Shown: piece by piece, positions 47,374 to 55,807 of the stretch
Layout of the letters: each line of letters opens with the position of its first letter
Numbering within the stretch: position 1 is the first letter of the stretch
NCBI RefSeq assembly: GCF_901827155.1
Contig: NZ_LR594660.1
Span: 744,001 to 808,000 of the forward strand
Direction of reading: 5' to 3'
Source: Variovorax sp. PBL-H6
Lineage (GTDB): Bacteria > Pseudomonadota > Gammaproteobacteria > Burkholderiales > Burkholderiaceae_C
Length of the DNA: 64,000 nt
Program-made: the position numbers and the translations under genes
The notes under the pieces: model-generated
The model's database searches: none
What the model saw: only the letters and a program-made list of their open reading frames with translations
Told to the model about the DNA's origin: nothing

Positions 47374-47648
47374 GCGCTCGTGCCGCTGTCGCAAGGCTTG
47401 AAACACCCCTTTGCATGGCAACGTCGGGGGGGCATAAGCCAGAGGCCTTCTGAGTTGTATTGTTCTTCCTCAACGCTGGGCTTGGCCGCGAACTGCGGCG
47501 ACCGGCGCGCTACCGGGCCGGTAAACGACCCGCGCGACCAGCACTATGGACATGCATAGGAGAATGCGGCCTAGCTGGCCTGCTAGTGACCGACGAGAGT
47601 CTGCAGGGTTCCCGGGACGTCAGGTGGTGTGTCAGGAGGACGCAAACG
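47374..47648 (+). other. Intergenic region with no recognisable gene
   Basis: About 270 bases between two converging terminators. No good frame, tRNA or strong repeat seen. Confidence 0.5.
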
Positions 47649-47676
47649 AGAAAGCGGCCCAAGGGGCCGCTTCTGT
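47649..47676 (-). terminator. Rho-independent terminator of the pilin gene
   Basis: AAGCGGCCC/GGGCCGCTT stem; on the minus strand it is followed by TTTCTC. Confidence 0.8.
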
Positions 47677-47711
47677 GCGCTGTACGTGTGCGGGGCATGC
47701 CCCGCATGCGA

Positions 47712-48155
47712 TTACAGCTTGTAGGTGATGGTGTACACCGGAGTTGCAGCGCCGTCGCCCTTGCAGAAGAAGGCCTTGGCTGCTTCTTCGGCTGCGTCGG
47801 CCGGGCCGGCTTCCGGCAGGCCTGCCTTCACGTTGATGGCGTCGCACACCTTCTTGCTGGGCACGACCGAGGTTGCGAGAGTCATGTCGGCCGACGCCCA
47901 GGTGCCGGGGACTTGCGCCAGGTATGCCGGTGCTAGGTCGTCGATGGTGGCCGGGGCAGCCACGAGCGTGCCGGCTTCGACGTCGGTCTTGGCCAGTTGC
48001 GAAGCGCCATTCAGCTGCTGGCCTTCGTTGATGAACTGCGAGGCCTTGGCTTCAGCGGCACCCTTGTTAAAGGCGGTACCGCCGTAGTAGATGGTGGCGA
48101 GAGCCAGAGCAGCGACCAGAGCGATGGAGATGATGGTGATGATGAGGGAGAACAT
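47712..48155 (-). CDS. Probable major pilin, MFSLI type
   Basis: Encodes 147 residues if started at ATG 48155, which has AAGGA upstream; an in-frame ATG 33 bases upstream would add MNFPLHQGFDT and a possible G-cleavage site. MFSLIITIISIALVAALALATI forms a pilin-like hydrophobic N-terminal helix without Glu5. The rest is Ala/Gly/Thr-rich with two Cys (VCDAINV, FFCKGD) that could form the C-terminal disulfide. It is separated from other pilus genes by its own promoter and terminator, as for a highly expressed major pilin. Related to the smaller pilin on the other strand. Confidence 0.78.
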   Translation of the reverse strand: MFSLIITIISIALVAALALATIYYGGTAFNKGAAEAKASQFINEGQQLNGASQLAKTDVEAGTLVAAPATIDDLAPAYLAQVPGTWASADMTLATSVVPSKKVCDAINVKAGLPEAGPADAAEEAAKAFFCKGDGAATPVYTITYKL

Positions 48156-48200
48156 GGTGTCGAATCCTTGATGGAGTGGAAAATTCACCAGCCGGTCGGT

Positions 48201-48216
48201 TGACGCACATGCGTCA
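48201..48216 (-). promoter_or_regulatory. Operator-like inverted repeat in the pilin leader
   Basis: TGACGCA-CA-TGCGTCA, a perfect 7-bp inverted repeat, in the leader 46 bases before the pilin start. A TATACG-type -10 (CTATACGG on the minus strand, ~48237-48244) lies upstream of it. Confidence 0.5.
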
Positions 48217-48343
48217 CTCGCAGCCTGCTGATACTCCGTATAGAAAGTCGACTAAGAAACGAATATCAGTTTTTATATGGTTGAGGCCTATTTGCGTACA
48301 GCCCCAATCGGATTGAAAAGGCCCGCTAGTGCGGGCCGTTGTC

Positions 48344-48826
48344 TTAAGATTTGGGCAACGCCTTTGGAGGCATCAACTTCGACCCGGAGGCCGCGGGTCC
48401 CGGGTTCGCGGCCGCTGCAGCCGCGTCAGGCTTCGCCTTTGCCGCTTCTCTCATGGCCTGCGGACGGGCCACGGTCAAGCTCATCCCAGGGCGCGCACAG
48501 GCCTCTCCCATGCAGAACGACTTCATCTCGAGCTTGCACACGGTGGCTGCCAGCGTGGCGCGCTCCAACTGCTCCTTCGGGGCGTCGGAGAGTTCTTCGA
48601 AGATGATGATGTCATCGCCTTTCATGGCGACATCCCTGTAGCCCAGGCTGCGTAGAGTGCCCGCGCACGACTGTAGGTCGACGACTGCTCCGCTATAGGT
48701 CGGCGCGGGGCGTGCCTGGCTCGGGGTCACCGCAAAATAGGAGGTCAGCGCCCATGCGAACACGCCGATGGCGATGAACGTCGAGCCAGCCGCGGTGTTG
48801 AACTTGCGTTTTTGTTCTGGAGACAT
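48344..48826 (-). CDS. Periplasmic single-pass protein of the pilus operon (160 aa)
   Basis: ATG at 48826 with AAGGA upstream. N-terminal membrane helix (AGSTFIAIGVFAWALTSYFA), then a small Cys-containing domain (SCAGTLRSLGYRDVAMKGDD, VCKLEMKSFCMGEACARPGM). C-terminal low-complexity Ala/Pro tail. It sits behind the 336-aa pilus protein in a minus-strand operon. Possibly a minor assembly factor. Confidence 0.65.
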   Translation of the reverse strand: MSPEQKRKFNTAAGSTFIAIGVFAWALTSYFAVTPSQARPAPTYSGAVVDLQSCAGTLRSLGYRDVAMKGDDIIIFEELSDAPKEQLERATLAATVCKLEMKSFCMGEACARPGMSLTVARPQAMREAAKAKPDAAAAAANPGPAASGSKLMPPKALPKS

Positions 48827-48836
48827 GTATCGGTCC

Positions 48837-49847
48837 TTATTGCCCGGCGGGAGTCGTAGGGGGAGCGGGAGGCGGCGTAAGGTCTGGAGCTGGCGGCGCC
48901 ACCTGCGGCGGGGGCGGCGCACCGACGGGCGCAGCCTGCGTCATCCGGGCGTCCCGAATATCAAGCGCCTTCCATCGCTTGTCGGCGTACTCCACCTTTG
49001 CAACGTACGAGTTCGGCTGCAAGGACTGCAGGCGCGGCCAGCGCGAGATTGGCAGGTCGTCATAGTTCACGCGGCTCACGGCGGAGGCTACCGGTGCGTC
49101 GTACGGCTGGTATCGCGTCACCATGGAGCCCACCAGGGCAAAGAAGCCGGTCACGAAGAACACGGCGCCCAGCACCAGAAAACGAGTTCGCTGGTTCAGG
49201 GCAGGCGACATGCGCTCGCGCGGCGCCAGCCAGGCGGTCGGTTCCTTCGTGGACGATTCCGGCAGAAGAATGGCCGACAGTCCCGTGGCCTGGCGCTCCA
49301 CTTCGACGAGGCGCGTGCCCGTGCGGATGGTCACCTTCGCCGGCTCGTCCGCGCGATAGGGGCCGAGGCTGTCGAAGTACTTGATGATTTGCGGCAGGTA
49401 GGCGACGCCGTCGCCGCCTTCGTGCACTTCGTAGGCGTAGCCGTCCCCGAGCTTGAAGGCGTCGTAGAAAGCCATGGCCGGCTGGTCGAAGTGCTTTTCC
49501 GCCACGCCGAGCGCGTACTCGCGGGCGTCACGCTCGCGGACCTCCGGCAGGTAGCCGATGAGGATTCGAATGGGAGCCGAGCGCAGCACGGTCGTTGGCT
49601 CGCCCGGGGACGCGGCGGTCGGGTCTTCGCTCACGGCGGACTTCATGCGGCTGCCGAAGAAGCGCTTCCTCGGCTTCATGACCGGCAGCGCGTCTGCGGC
49701 CTGGGCGGTCGCCTCCTCTGCGATGGGCTCCAGGGCCTGGCTCACCGGCTGCTCTCCCGTGGGGAGGAAGTCGCTCTCGCGCCACTCCTCATCGAACGAA
49801 GGCTCCGAAGGTTGCTTCGGGGCGGGGGATTCTTGGAGGTTGTTCAT
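48837..49847 (-). CDS. PilO/PilP-type pilus assembly protein (336 aa)
   Basis: ATG at 49847. Cytoplasmic Pro/Glu-rich N-terminal 200 residues, one membrane helix (TRFLVLGAVFFVTGFFALVG), and a periplasmic C-terminal part ending in a Pro/Ala tail. The layout (long cytoplasmic part, single helix, Pro-rich tail) fits inner-membrane assembly proteins of plasmid pilus operons. It overlaps neither neighbour but spacing (8 bases to the secretin gene's stop) suggests one operon. Confidence 0.6.
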   Translation of the reverse strand: MNNLQESPAPKQPSEPSFDEEWRESDFLPTGEQPVSQALEPIAEEATAQAADALPVMKPRKRFFGSRMKSAVSEDPTAASPGEPTTVLRSAPIRILIGYLPEVRERDAREYALGVAEKHFDQPAMAFYDAFKLGDGYAYEVHEGGDGVAYLPQIIKYFDSLGPYRADEPAKVTIRTGTRLVEVERQATGLSAILLPESSTKEPTAWLAPRERMSPALNQRTRFLVLGAVFFVTGFFALVGSMVTRYQPYDAPVASAVSRVNYDDLPISRWPRLQSLQPNSYVAKVEYADKRWKALDIRDARMTQAAPVGAPPPPQVAPPAPDLTPPPAPPTTPAGQ

Positions 49848-49855
49848 CTGCGTCC

Positions 49856-51523
49856 TTACTCCGCCTTGCCCGCGTTCAGGCGGCCGCCGGCCTTGCGCTT
49901 CTCGGCGGCGGTCGGGTTGGCCTTGCCGGGCGCGAGCTCGAGGTAGTCCTCCATGCCAGGCTCCGACTCCTCGACGAGCTGGCCGATGCGAACCACGCTC
50001 GAGCGCACGACGATGAACATGCTCTGGCGGTCCAGCTTCAGGGTCTGCGATTCAGCCTTGGTGCCCTGCAGGAACAGGGGTGAGCCGAAGCTGTTCGAAA
50101 TAGAGTCGTAGGCCAGGCCGCCGACGACCACGGTCTGGCCGGGGCGCATGCGCAGGATATCGTTGAAGCTGCGTTCCGCCGTCGTCGGCTGGGTCAGCTT
50201 GCCGAGCTGGTTGCCCGCGGACAGCTCGTTGAAGGCAATCACGGCCTTGATGGCAAGCTTCATGTCCACCGTCACCGTGTTGGCAGCCGAGTCATAGGTC
50301 GGCGTCATTTCGACGGTGATGCCGTCGTCAGCCTTCTCCGTCTGCGTCGAGCCCAGCGCGGTGTTGTTGTTCGCGCCGGTCGATTGCGTCACGCCGATTT
50401 CCTTCACGTAGGGAATCTGGGTGAGCGACTTGAACTCGACCTTGTTGCCGGCCACCGTCTTCAGCAGGACGTTCTGCTTGGTCTCGGCGTTGCCGTACGT
50501 TTGCAGGAAGTTGAACATCCCGGAGAAGTTGAAGCGCTGCGTGAAGATGAGGCCTTGCAGAGCGCCGCCAGCGAAGCCTGCCTGGGACACTGCGCCTGCG
50601 ATGCTGCCCACAGCGTTGGCTGCATCGGCGACGGCGTTGCCGGTCGTGCCCGTCGTGCCCGTCGTGCCGGTCGCTCCGGTCGTGCCGTTGGTCCCGGTTG
50701 TGCCGGTTTGTCCGTTGATGCCGGTGCCGGTCGTGGGCTGGTTCAGGTTGAGCGCTTTCTGCCAGGCCTGGATATCCTGGACGTTGCCGCCAGTCAGTGC
50801 CGCCAGCTGGAGCTTCTCCCAGTCCACGCCCTGCTTGGCGTTCTGGTTCAGGGTCACGTTCACCACCGCCACCTGCAGCGTCACGAAGGCCGAGTTGTCC
50901 GTCATGCGGCCGAGGTAGTGGCGAACCTTGCGGTACTGCGAAGGGGTGACGTCCAGCGAGGCCATGCCGGCTTGCCACGTAACCGCACGCTCCTTGATGC
51001 CAATGGCGTCCAGGCCTTTGACCAGCACCTCACCGAAGGTGTTGTCCTGGGGGACGCTCACGGCGATGCGCTCGGTGCTCGAGACAAGGACGGCGCCTTC
51101 GTTCCAGGTGAACCAGACATCCGTTGCGCGACCGATGGCGCTCAGCAGCTGGCCGAGGGTGCCGTTGAAGCGCGGCATGTAGAAGCTCTTGCCGGCGGCC
51201 TGTTCATCCGAAATCAGAATGGGAACGCCCATCTCGCCCAGCACGGCGACCACGTCCTTGACGGTTGCACCCGGCTCGAGGCTCAGCTGCACCTTGCGGT
51301 TCTTGACTTCAGGCGGGAGGGAGAACGGCGTCATGATGACGATGGACGCCTTCCCCTCCTTCACCACCGGTGCCGCGTCCCAGCCCTCCGAGATGGACAT
51401 GGCCTGCTCCGCCTTCAGCGAGGTATTCGGAAGGTCCTCAGGAAAATCCTTGGGGGTGATGGTGGAGCAGCCCGCCAGCATGACGGCTGCGGCCACGGCG
51501 ACGAGTCGCAGGGTCTTGTTCAT
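49856..51523 (-). CDS. Outer-membrane secretin, PilN/PilQ type lipoprotein
   Basis: Encodes 555 residues from ATG 51523. Lipoprotein signal with lipobox LAGC, Cys at residue 19. Residues 70-220 resemble N-domains (VQLSLEPGATVKDVVAVLGE, VWFTWNEGAVLVSSTERI). The C-terminal ~250 residues form the secretin barrel, with IPYVKEIGVTQSTG, TVEMTPTYDSAANTVTVDMK and MRPGQTVVVGGL as core motifs. Residues 264-296 are a Gly/Thr repeat (GTTGTTG-like) unusual for secretins. Expected role: outer-membrane channel of the pilus. Confidence 0.9.
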   Translation of the reverse strand: MNKTLRLVAVAAAVMLAGCSTITPKDFPEDLPNTSLKAEQAMSISEGWDAAPVVKEGKASIVIMTPFSLPPEVKNRKVQLSLEPGATVKDVVAVLGEMGVPILISDEQAAGKSFYMPRFNGTLGQLLSAIGRATDVWFTWNEGAVLVSSTERIAVSVPQDNTFGEVLVKGLDAIGIKERAVTWQAGMASLDVTPSQYRKVRHYLGRMTDNSAFVTLQVAVVNVTLNQNAKQGVDWEKLQLAALTGGNVQDIQAWQKALNLNQPTTGTGINGQTGTTGTNGTTGATGTTGTTGTTGNAVADAANAVGSIAGAVSQAGFAGGALQGLIFTQRFNFSGMFNFLQTYGNAETKQNVLLKTVAGNKVEFKSLTQIPYVKEIGVTQSTGANNNTALGSTQTEKADDGITVEMTPTYDSAANTVTVDMKLAIKAVIAFNELSAGNQLGKLTQPTTAERSFNDILRMRPGQTVVVGGLAYDSISNSFGSPLFLQGTKAESQTLKLDRQSMFIVVRSSVVRIGQLVEESEPGMEDYLELAPGKANPTAAEKRKAGGRLNAGKAE

Positions 51524-51536
51524 TTTCAAGGGTTCC

Positions 51537-51998
51537 TTATTTCTTCGGGGCAGGCTTGCCGACGCTGGACGGCAGGTCGCGCGGAGTGGGCGCCGCGGGC
51601 ATCGGAACCGGAGCCCCGACGGTCGCGGCGGGAGCGCCAACCTGCGCGGCCGGGTTGGAGACTCTGCGGATGAGTTCCTTGTCAGCGGCCTTCTCGAACA
51701 CGTACGTGTTGGTGCCGCGGTAGATGCGCAGGCCGTTTACCGTGCCGACTCGACTTGCGTCCACTTCTTCTTCAATGGTGGGTTTGGAAAGCACGATGGG
51801 CATTGCCGGCGCAGCCGGTACGGGTGCCTGAACGACGCCCGGCGTGGCCAGCGGCATTCCCGGTTGCGACTGCTCCACCACGGGGGCCGGCTGCGCGGGC
51901 TCCACGGGGCGCGCGAAGGGATTTGGTGCGGACTGTGCGAGCGCAACGCCGGAGGCGGTGGCCAGCAGCGCCGCGACGGCAAGGTGAAGTTTTTTCAT
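51537..51998 (-). CDS. Exported PilP-like protein (153 aa)
   Basis: ATG at 51998 with signal peptide (MKKLHLAVAALLATASGVAL). Pro/Ala-rich mature part with a small beta domain (ASRVGTVNGLRIYRGTNTYV). In pilus operons an exported lipoprotein-like PilP aligns the secretin with the inner-membrane complex; here it lies 13 bases before the secretin start, so it likely does the same. Confidence 0.65.
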   Translation of the reverse strand: MKKLHLAVAALLATASGVALAQSAPNPFARPVEPAQPAPVVEQSQPGMPLATPGVVQAPVPAAPAMPIVLSKPTIEEEVDASRVGTVNGLRIYRGTNTYVFEKAADKELIRRVSNPAAQVGAPAATVGAPVPMPAAPTPRDLPSSVGKPAPKK

Positions 51999-52039
51999 CG
52001 GTAGAGAGGGGCGAGGTTCATAGTTCTAGGCACAGGCGT

Positions 52040-53509
52040 TTAAACCTCGGCCGGCGGCGCAGGCGGCTTTTCTCTCGGCGTAGCTGGCTTGAGCACGCTG
52101 CCCAGCAGGTCCCCCTTCGAGATGGCGGTCCCTGCGACGGTCGCGGCGTTTGTAGAAGCCGATGGCGTGAAGAGCGTCCCGGAGATGGCAACGTCGTACA
52201 TGCTGTCCTCCTTCGGGAGCTGCGTCATGTACTCCTCAGGCACGTCGATGATGATGACGCCCTTGAACTCCAGCTTGCCTGCCTTGACGTTCCACAGCGC
52301 CTCCTTGACCTCAAGCTTCGTACTCTCGTGCTTGCGCACGAGCCAACCCTTTTCGTCCAGGGCCTTCAAGAGTGCCAGGGTGAATGGCTGGAGGCGGCTG
52401 CGCTCCTTCGGATTGGGGGCAAGTGCGCCGCGCACTTCCTGTGGCAGCTTCGCGAGCACGGTGTCGCGCAGCTTGATTTCAAGCATGTAGACGCGGTTCT
52501 TCACTTTCCAGGCGACGGCCTGCACGCCCTTGGGCAAGCCGCGGCTCTGGAACGAGAGTTGCGGAAGCGCCTGGAGGAAGCCCTCCAGGATGAGGTCCGG
52601 CAACTCGAGCTTCTCCAGGGTCTGGGTCTTCTGCTCGGTCAGGGCTTCAGCCTGGGCGCCATCGGCTGCATCCAGGATTTCGCGCGCTTGCCGGTAGATG
52701 GCAGGGTCGCCGTTGACATCAGGAATCTGGCGCGGGCGGCTGTGGAACTTGACGGCCATCATCACCGCATTGCGGTCAGCTTCCGGCAGGGCCCACCACG
52801 AGGTCAGCGTACCGAGGATGCGGGAGGCCTCGCGGTCATGGTCCTTGATGGCCGTCCAGGTATCGCCACGCTTCACGTACGCCTCAATTTTCCCGAGCTC
52901 GTGGGCTGCTGCGACCACTGCCGACAGGCCAGGGTACCGGCGATGGGTCAATGCCTTGGAGGCAAGGTTGAGGGCGTGCTCGAGAAGGCTGACCCTCACG
53001 CCTTCTCCGGGGTATGCGTCAGGGTGCGCCGAAAGCGTCCCGAGGACGTCGCCGAGCAGCACACGCTCTTTTTCCGTCATGCGCGACAGCGCCGAGTCGT
53101 CGTCGGCGCCCAAGTCCAATTCATCGCGCGGCCAGGTCTTGGGCAGCGGGAGCTCGCCGCGGGTGATAGTGACCTCGCGGAAGGAGCCCGAACCCGCTTC
53201 CCGCTCTGCCCGTTCCTTGCTCTGGCGCGCCGCCTGCGTCCATACCAGGCCCAGGCCAACAGCTCCGAACATGGCAGACCCCAACAGGATGGGAGCGGTC
53301 CAGTATGCGAGCACCGAGATTTGCACCCGCCAGGCCCCCATGATGGAGATTTCCGCCGGGACCTTCAGGTTGATGAAGGGCAGGAGCTTCTGCAGGGCGA
53401 CCAAGGCCTTGTAGTTCGTCTCTGGCGAGGCCAGGGTCCACCAGACGGTGGAGAAGAGGAACCAGAACAGCAGGACGACGATGAAACTTTTAAGGAGCTT
53501 GGGGCGCAT
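52040..53509 (-). CDS. Membrane-bound HD-domain-like protein (489 aa)
   Basis: ATG at 53509. Two N-terminal membrane helices (SFIVVLLFWFLFSTVWWTLA, VLAYWTAPILLGSAMFGAVG) followed by a cytoplasmic HD-like helical domain: VSLLEHALNLASKAL (His-containing), VVAAAHELGKIEAYV (HE in place of HD), IKDHDREASRIL (HD). The C-terminal ~170 residues are beta/helical with KGWLVRKHESTKLEVKE. It could be a metal-dependent phosphohydrolase acting on a nucleotide, or a TraI_2-type relaxase relative; the altered metal motif argues for caution. It is the first gene of the minus-strand pilus operon. Confidence 0.6.
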   Translation of the reverse strand: MRPKLLKSFIVVLLFWFLFSTVWWTLASPETNYKALVALQKLLPFINLKVPAEISIMGAWRVQISVLAYWTAPILLGSAMFGAVGLGLVWTQAARQSKERAEREAGSGSFREVTITRGELPLPKTWPRDELDLGADDDSALSRMTEKERVLLGDVLGTLSAHPDAYPGEGVRVSLLEHALNLASKALTHRRYPGLSAVVAAAHELGKIEAYVKRGDTWTAIKDHDREASRILGTLTSWWALPEADRNAVMMAVKFHSRPRQIPDVNGDPAIYRQAREILDAADGAQAEALTEQKTQTLEKLELPDLILEGFLQALPQLSFQSRGLPKGVQAVAWKVKNRVYMLEIKLRDTVLAKLPQEVRGALAPNPKERSRLQPFTLALLKALDEKGWLVRKHESTKLEVKEALWNVKAGKLEFKGVIIIDVPEEYMTQLPKEDSMYDVAISGTLFTPSASTNAATVAGTAISKGDLLGSVLKPATPREKPPAPPAEV

Positions 53510-53601
53510 AGGTGGTGTCGGGGCTTAAAGGCGGCATCACCGTATAGCTGAATCGTTTATGTGCAGCGGTGCCTACACGTCCGAGCGATACCACTAGCCG
53601 C

Positions 53602-53658
53602 TTGACTGATACTGACAGTGCTCGTATAATTCGTAACACTGACAGAATTCGACTGTCA
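53602..53658 (+). promoter_or_regulatory. Strong promoter with repeated TGACAG operator-like sites
   Basis: TTGACT (53602-53607), 17-base spacer, TATAAT (53625-53630): a near-consensus sigma70 promoter. TGACAG occurs inside the spacer (53613-53618) and after the -10 (53640-53645), and CTGTCA (53653-53658) is its inverted copy, a layout expected for repression by a dimeric regulator. Confidence 0.82.
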
Positions 53659-53696
53659 CTCGTTTTAGGCCCAACCCCAACCGCCGAAGGAATCAC

Positions 53697-54017
53697 ATGA
53701 CTGCAGCAGCCACCACCAAGCAACAGCCGAAAACCACGTACTTCTACAAACTGTTCCGCGTCAAGCGCAGCGACGGCCGCGTGACCACGGTTTCCCTGAA
53801 CCCCCTCCTGGTCACCCAGGCCTGCCGTGCGGTTCCTGGTGGTTTGCCTTCCGTGAACAAGCTGGTGCGCGAGGCTGCCGCCCGCTTCGAAACCGGCATG
53901 TACAAGAACTGCTCCGGGTACGTGAGCAAGCAGTTGACCGCTGCTGTCGAAGTGGCGCTGGTCGAACGCCGCTCCAATCGAGTCGCCAACGATGCCATGA
54001 ACGCCGTGGCCGCCTGA
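53697..54017 (+). CDS. Small protein with regulated strong promoter (106 aa)
   Basis: ATG 53697 with GAAGG upstream. YFYKLFRVKRSDGRVTTVSL, then an Ala-rich helical part (VNKLVREAAARFETG...VEVALVERRSNRVAND). No family recognised. It may bind the TGACAG sites in its own promoter (autoregulation), but this is an inference from position. Isolated by terminators. Confidence 0.7.
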   Translation: MTAAATTKQQPKTTYFYKLFRVKRSDGRVTTVSLNPLLVTQACRAVPGGLPSVNKLVREAAARFETGMYKNCSGYVSKQLTAAVEVALVERRSNRVANDAMNAVAA

Positions 54018-54035
54018 GCTCTAGCTCCCGCCTCG

Positions 54036-54060
54036 AACGCCGCCCTCGGGCGGCGTTTTG
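54036..54060 (+). terminator. Rho-independent terminator
   Basis: AACGCCGCCC/GGGCGGCGTT with a CTC-type loop followed by TTTT. Confidence 0.93.
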
Positions 54061-54074
54061 CATTTCCAGGACGC

Positions 54075-54105
54075 AAAAAAGCACCCGGACGTCAATCCGG
54101 GCGCT
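54075..54105 (-). terminator. Rho-independent terminator of folA
   Basis: GCACCCGGA/TCCGGGCGC stem preceded by AAAAAA on the plus strand. Confidence 0.88.
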
Positions 54106-54114
54106 TAAGCAGGG

Positions 54115-54612
54115 TCAGCGGGGGTTGCGCTGCCGTCGATAGGTCTCGAAGACCAGGTTCAAGCTGCCGTCCTTGACCGCGACTTGAGCATCGAGCTGAA
54201 ACACACTCGCGTCTATAGGAGGGCCGAATGCATCGGCATCTATAACGTTTGTGTCGACTTGTGTGACGTAAAGCGTATCCGCAACCCGAATCGCTCGCTC
54301 GTACAACGCCTGGCCACCGATGACGAAGACCTTGGCGGGGCGGGAGGTACCCGCCAGCGCAAGCGCGTCTTCGAGGCTGCTGCAGGCGAAGCCGCCTTCG
54401 TGCTGGAGCGGTTTGCTGGTGACCACGATGTTCAGCCGGCCTGGCAAGGGGTGCATCGGCAGCGACTCCCACGTCTTGCGCCCCATGATGACCGGGTATC
54501 CGCCGGTCAGGTCCTTGAAGTGCTTGAGGTCGGCCGGCGCGCGCCACGGCAGCGTGCCGGCTTTACCGATGGCTCGACTTCGGGCTTGCGCCCAGATGAG
54601 GCAGAGTTCCAT
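54115..54612 (-). CDS. folA: Dihydrofolate reductase
   Basis: Encodes 165 residues. Motifs in order: LIWAQARSRAIGKAGTLPWR (substrate loop), DLKHFKDLTGGYPVIMGRKTWESLP (GRKTW; given in parts), VFVIGGQALYERA (nucleotide loop). The active-site acid in loop 1 position is D (PADLKHF). DHFR regenerates tetrahydrofolate for thymidylate and purine synthesis. Sequence differs from classic trimethoprim-resistance dfr types in parts, but resistance cannot be judged. With class II RNR it would strengthen dNTP supply from the element. Confidence 0.95.
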   Translation of the reverse strand: MELCLIWAQARSRAIGKAGTLPWRAPADLKHFKDLTGGYPVIMGRKTWESLPMHPLPGRLNIVVTSKPLQHEGGFACSSLEDALALAGTSRPAKVFVIGGQALYERAIRVADTLYVTQVDTNVIDADAFGPPIDASVFQLDAQVAVKDGSLNLVFETYRRQRNPR

Positions 54613-54741
54613 GATTCCTTCGAGTGTCTGACGGGCTTTGGGTGCCCCGTGTAGGAATCAGCGACGCCGCACTCATAAGACAACGCCCGTTAGGGTTTTC
54701 GCAACGGGCGAGAGCAGTGTCGGCGAGCGATGTACGAGCGC

Positions 54742-55770
54742 TTACTGGAGGGCGACCGACGGCATGGTCTTGTTGGCGTTCGTCGTGTTCATCAAGCCGG
54801 CCGGCAGCGGGGGCGGCGGCAGCGTCGCGGCCTTGTTGGCCGGAATGGACGGCGGCAGCGCGGTCACGTTGGACCCGGGATTGAAGGAAGCACCGCCCAC
54901 CGGCATGCCCGCACCCAGTAGCACGGGGTCCTTCTTGGCGTCGGACACCACGAAGCGGCCGATGGTCTGGTCGTGAACCTTGAGCGTGCGGCCGCCGACG
55001 TTGGCGCTCTGCGTGTTGATGACCTTCACCGGGCCTGCGGGGCTCATCTCGCCGTCAGCGATGGTAGCCACGTTCCCGCGGATGTCGAGCACGACCGAGT
55101 TCTTGCCACCGACCGAGATGACCGACAGCAAGGTTGCCGGAGGAATCGCCGCGGCCTGGGCGGCTTGAATCTCCGCTGCGCGACGCGCAGCAGCTTCGGC
55201 CTCTGCCTTTTCCTTGGCGAGCGCCTTTGCCGACTTCTTGACCGGCTTTGGCTCGCCAGATTGCTCCTGTGCCGAAGGCTTGGGCTGCGGCTTCATGGAC
55301 TGCTCGACATCCCGCAGCTGGAGTTCTTCCTTTTTGGTCTGCGTCAATGCCTGAGCGGCTTCCACACCCTTGCGAATCGGGACGTTTTTGATTTCTGCTT
55401 CCGTGCTCGTCTGCTTCAACCGCTCTTCCAGCAGCTGGGAGCGGTAGCGCGCTACCTCGAGCTCACGCTGCAGCTGCTCGGTCGACAGCGGCTTGCCGTT
55501 GAACGGATTGACGAAGCTGCCAGCTTGGTCCGAGGAGGTGCCCGGCAATGCCACGGGGGCTTGCGAAGGCACTGCACCCAACGTGGCCACCGCGCCCGCG
55601 GTCAACGAGGACAGGGTCGGGGCTGCTGGCGCCACCGCAACTGCCGAAGCAGGGGTTGCAGCGGGCGCCGCGATGGCGGCGGGCGCATCGGGGGCCTTCG
55701 CAGGCGCCTGAGCGAACGCTACCGAGGACAAGCCAGCCAGGGCCAGGGCGAGGATGAGAGGTTTGGTCAT
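54742..55770 (-). CDS. Exported coiled-coil pilus protein (342 aa)
   Basis: ATG at 55770, signal peptide MTKPLILALALAGLSSVAFA, Ala/Pro-rich linker (residues 22-75), a coiled-coil stretch (LSTEQLQRELEVARYRSQLL) and a long Ala/Lys/Glu helix, then a beta domain near the C-terminus: LLSVISVGGKNSVVLDIRGN ... VGGRTLKVHDQ. This PilP-like beta domain binds secretins in other systems. CTATAG at ~55793 may be its -10. It is set apart from the second pilus block by a small gap. Confidence 0.65.
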   Translation of the reverse strand: MTKPLILALALAGLSSVAFAQAPAKAPDAPAAIAAPAATPASAVAVAPAAPTLSSLTAGAVATLGAVPSQAPVALPGTSSDQAGSFVNPFNGKPLSTEQLQRELEVARYRSQLLEERLKQTSTEAEIKNVPIRKGVEAAQALTQTKKEELQLRDVEQSMKPQPKPSAQEQSGEPKPVKKSAKALAKEKAEAEAAARRAAEIQAAQAAAIPPATLLSVISVGGKNSVVLDIRGNVATIADGEMSPAGPVKVINTQSANVGGRTLKVHDQTIGRFVVSDAKKDPVLLGAGMPVGGASFNPGSNVTALPPSIPANKAATLPPPPLPAGLMNTTNANKTMPSVALQ

Positions 55771-55807
55771 GAGATTTTCCGTTTGCTCGCAGCTATAGCG
55801 AATGGGT

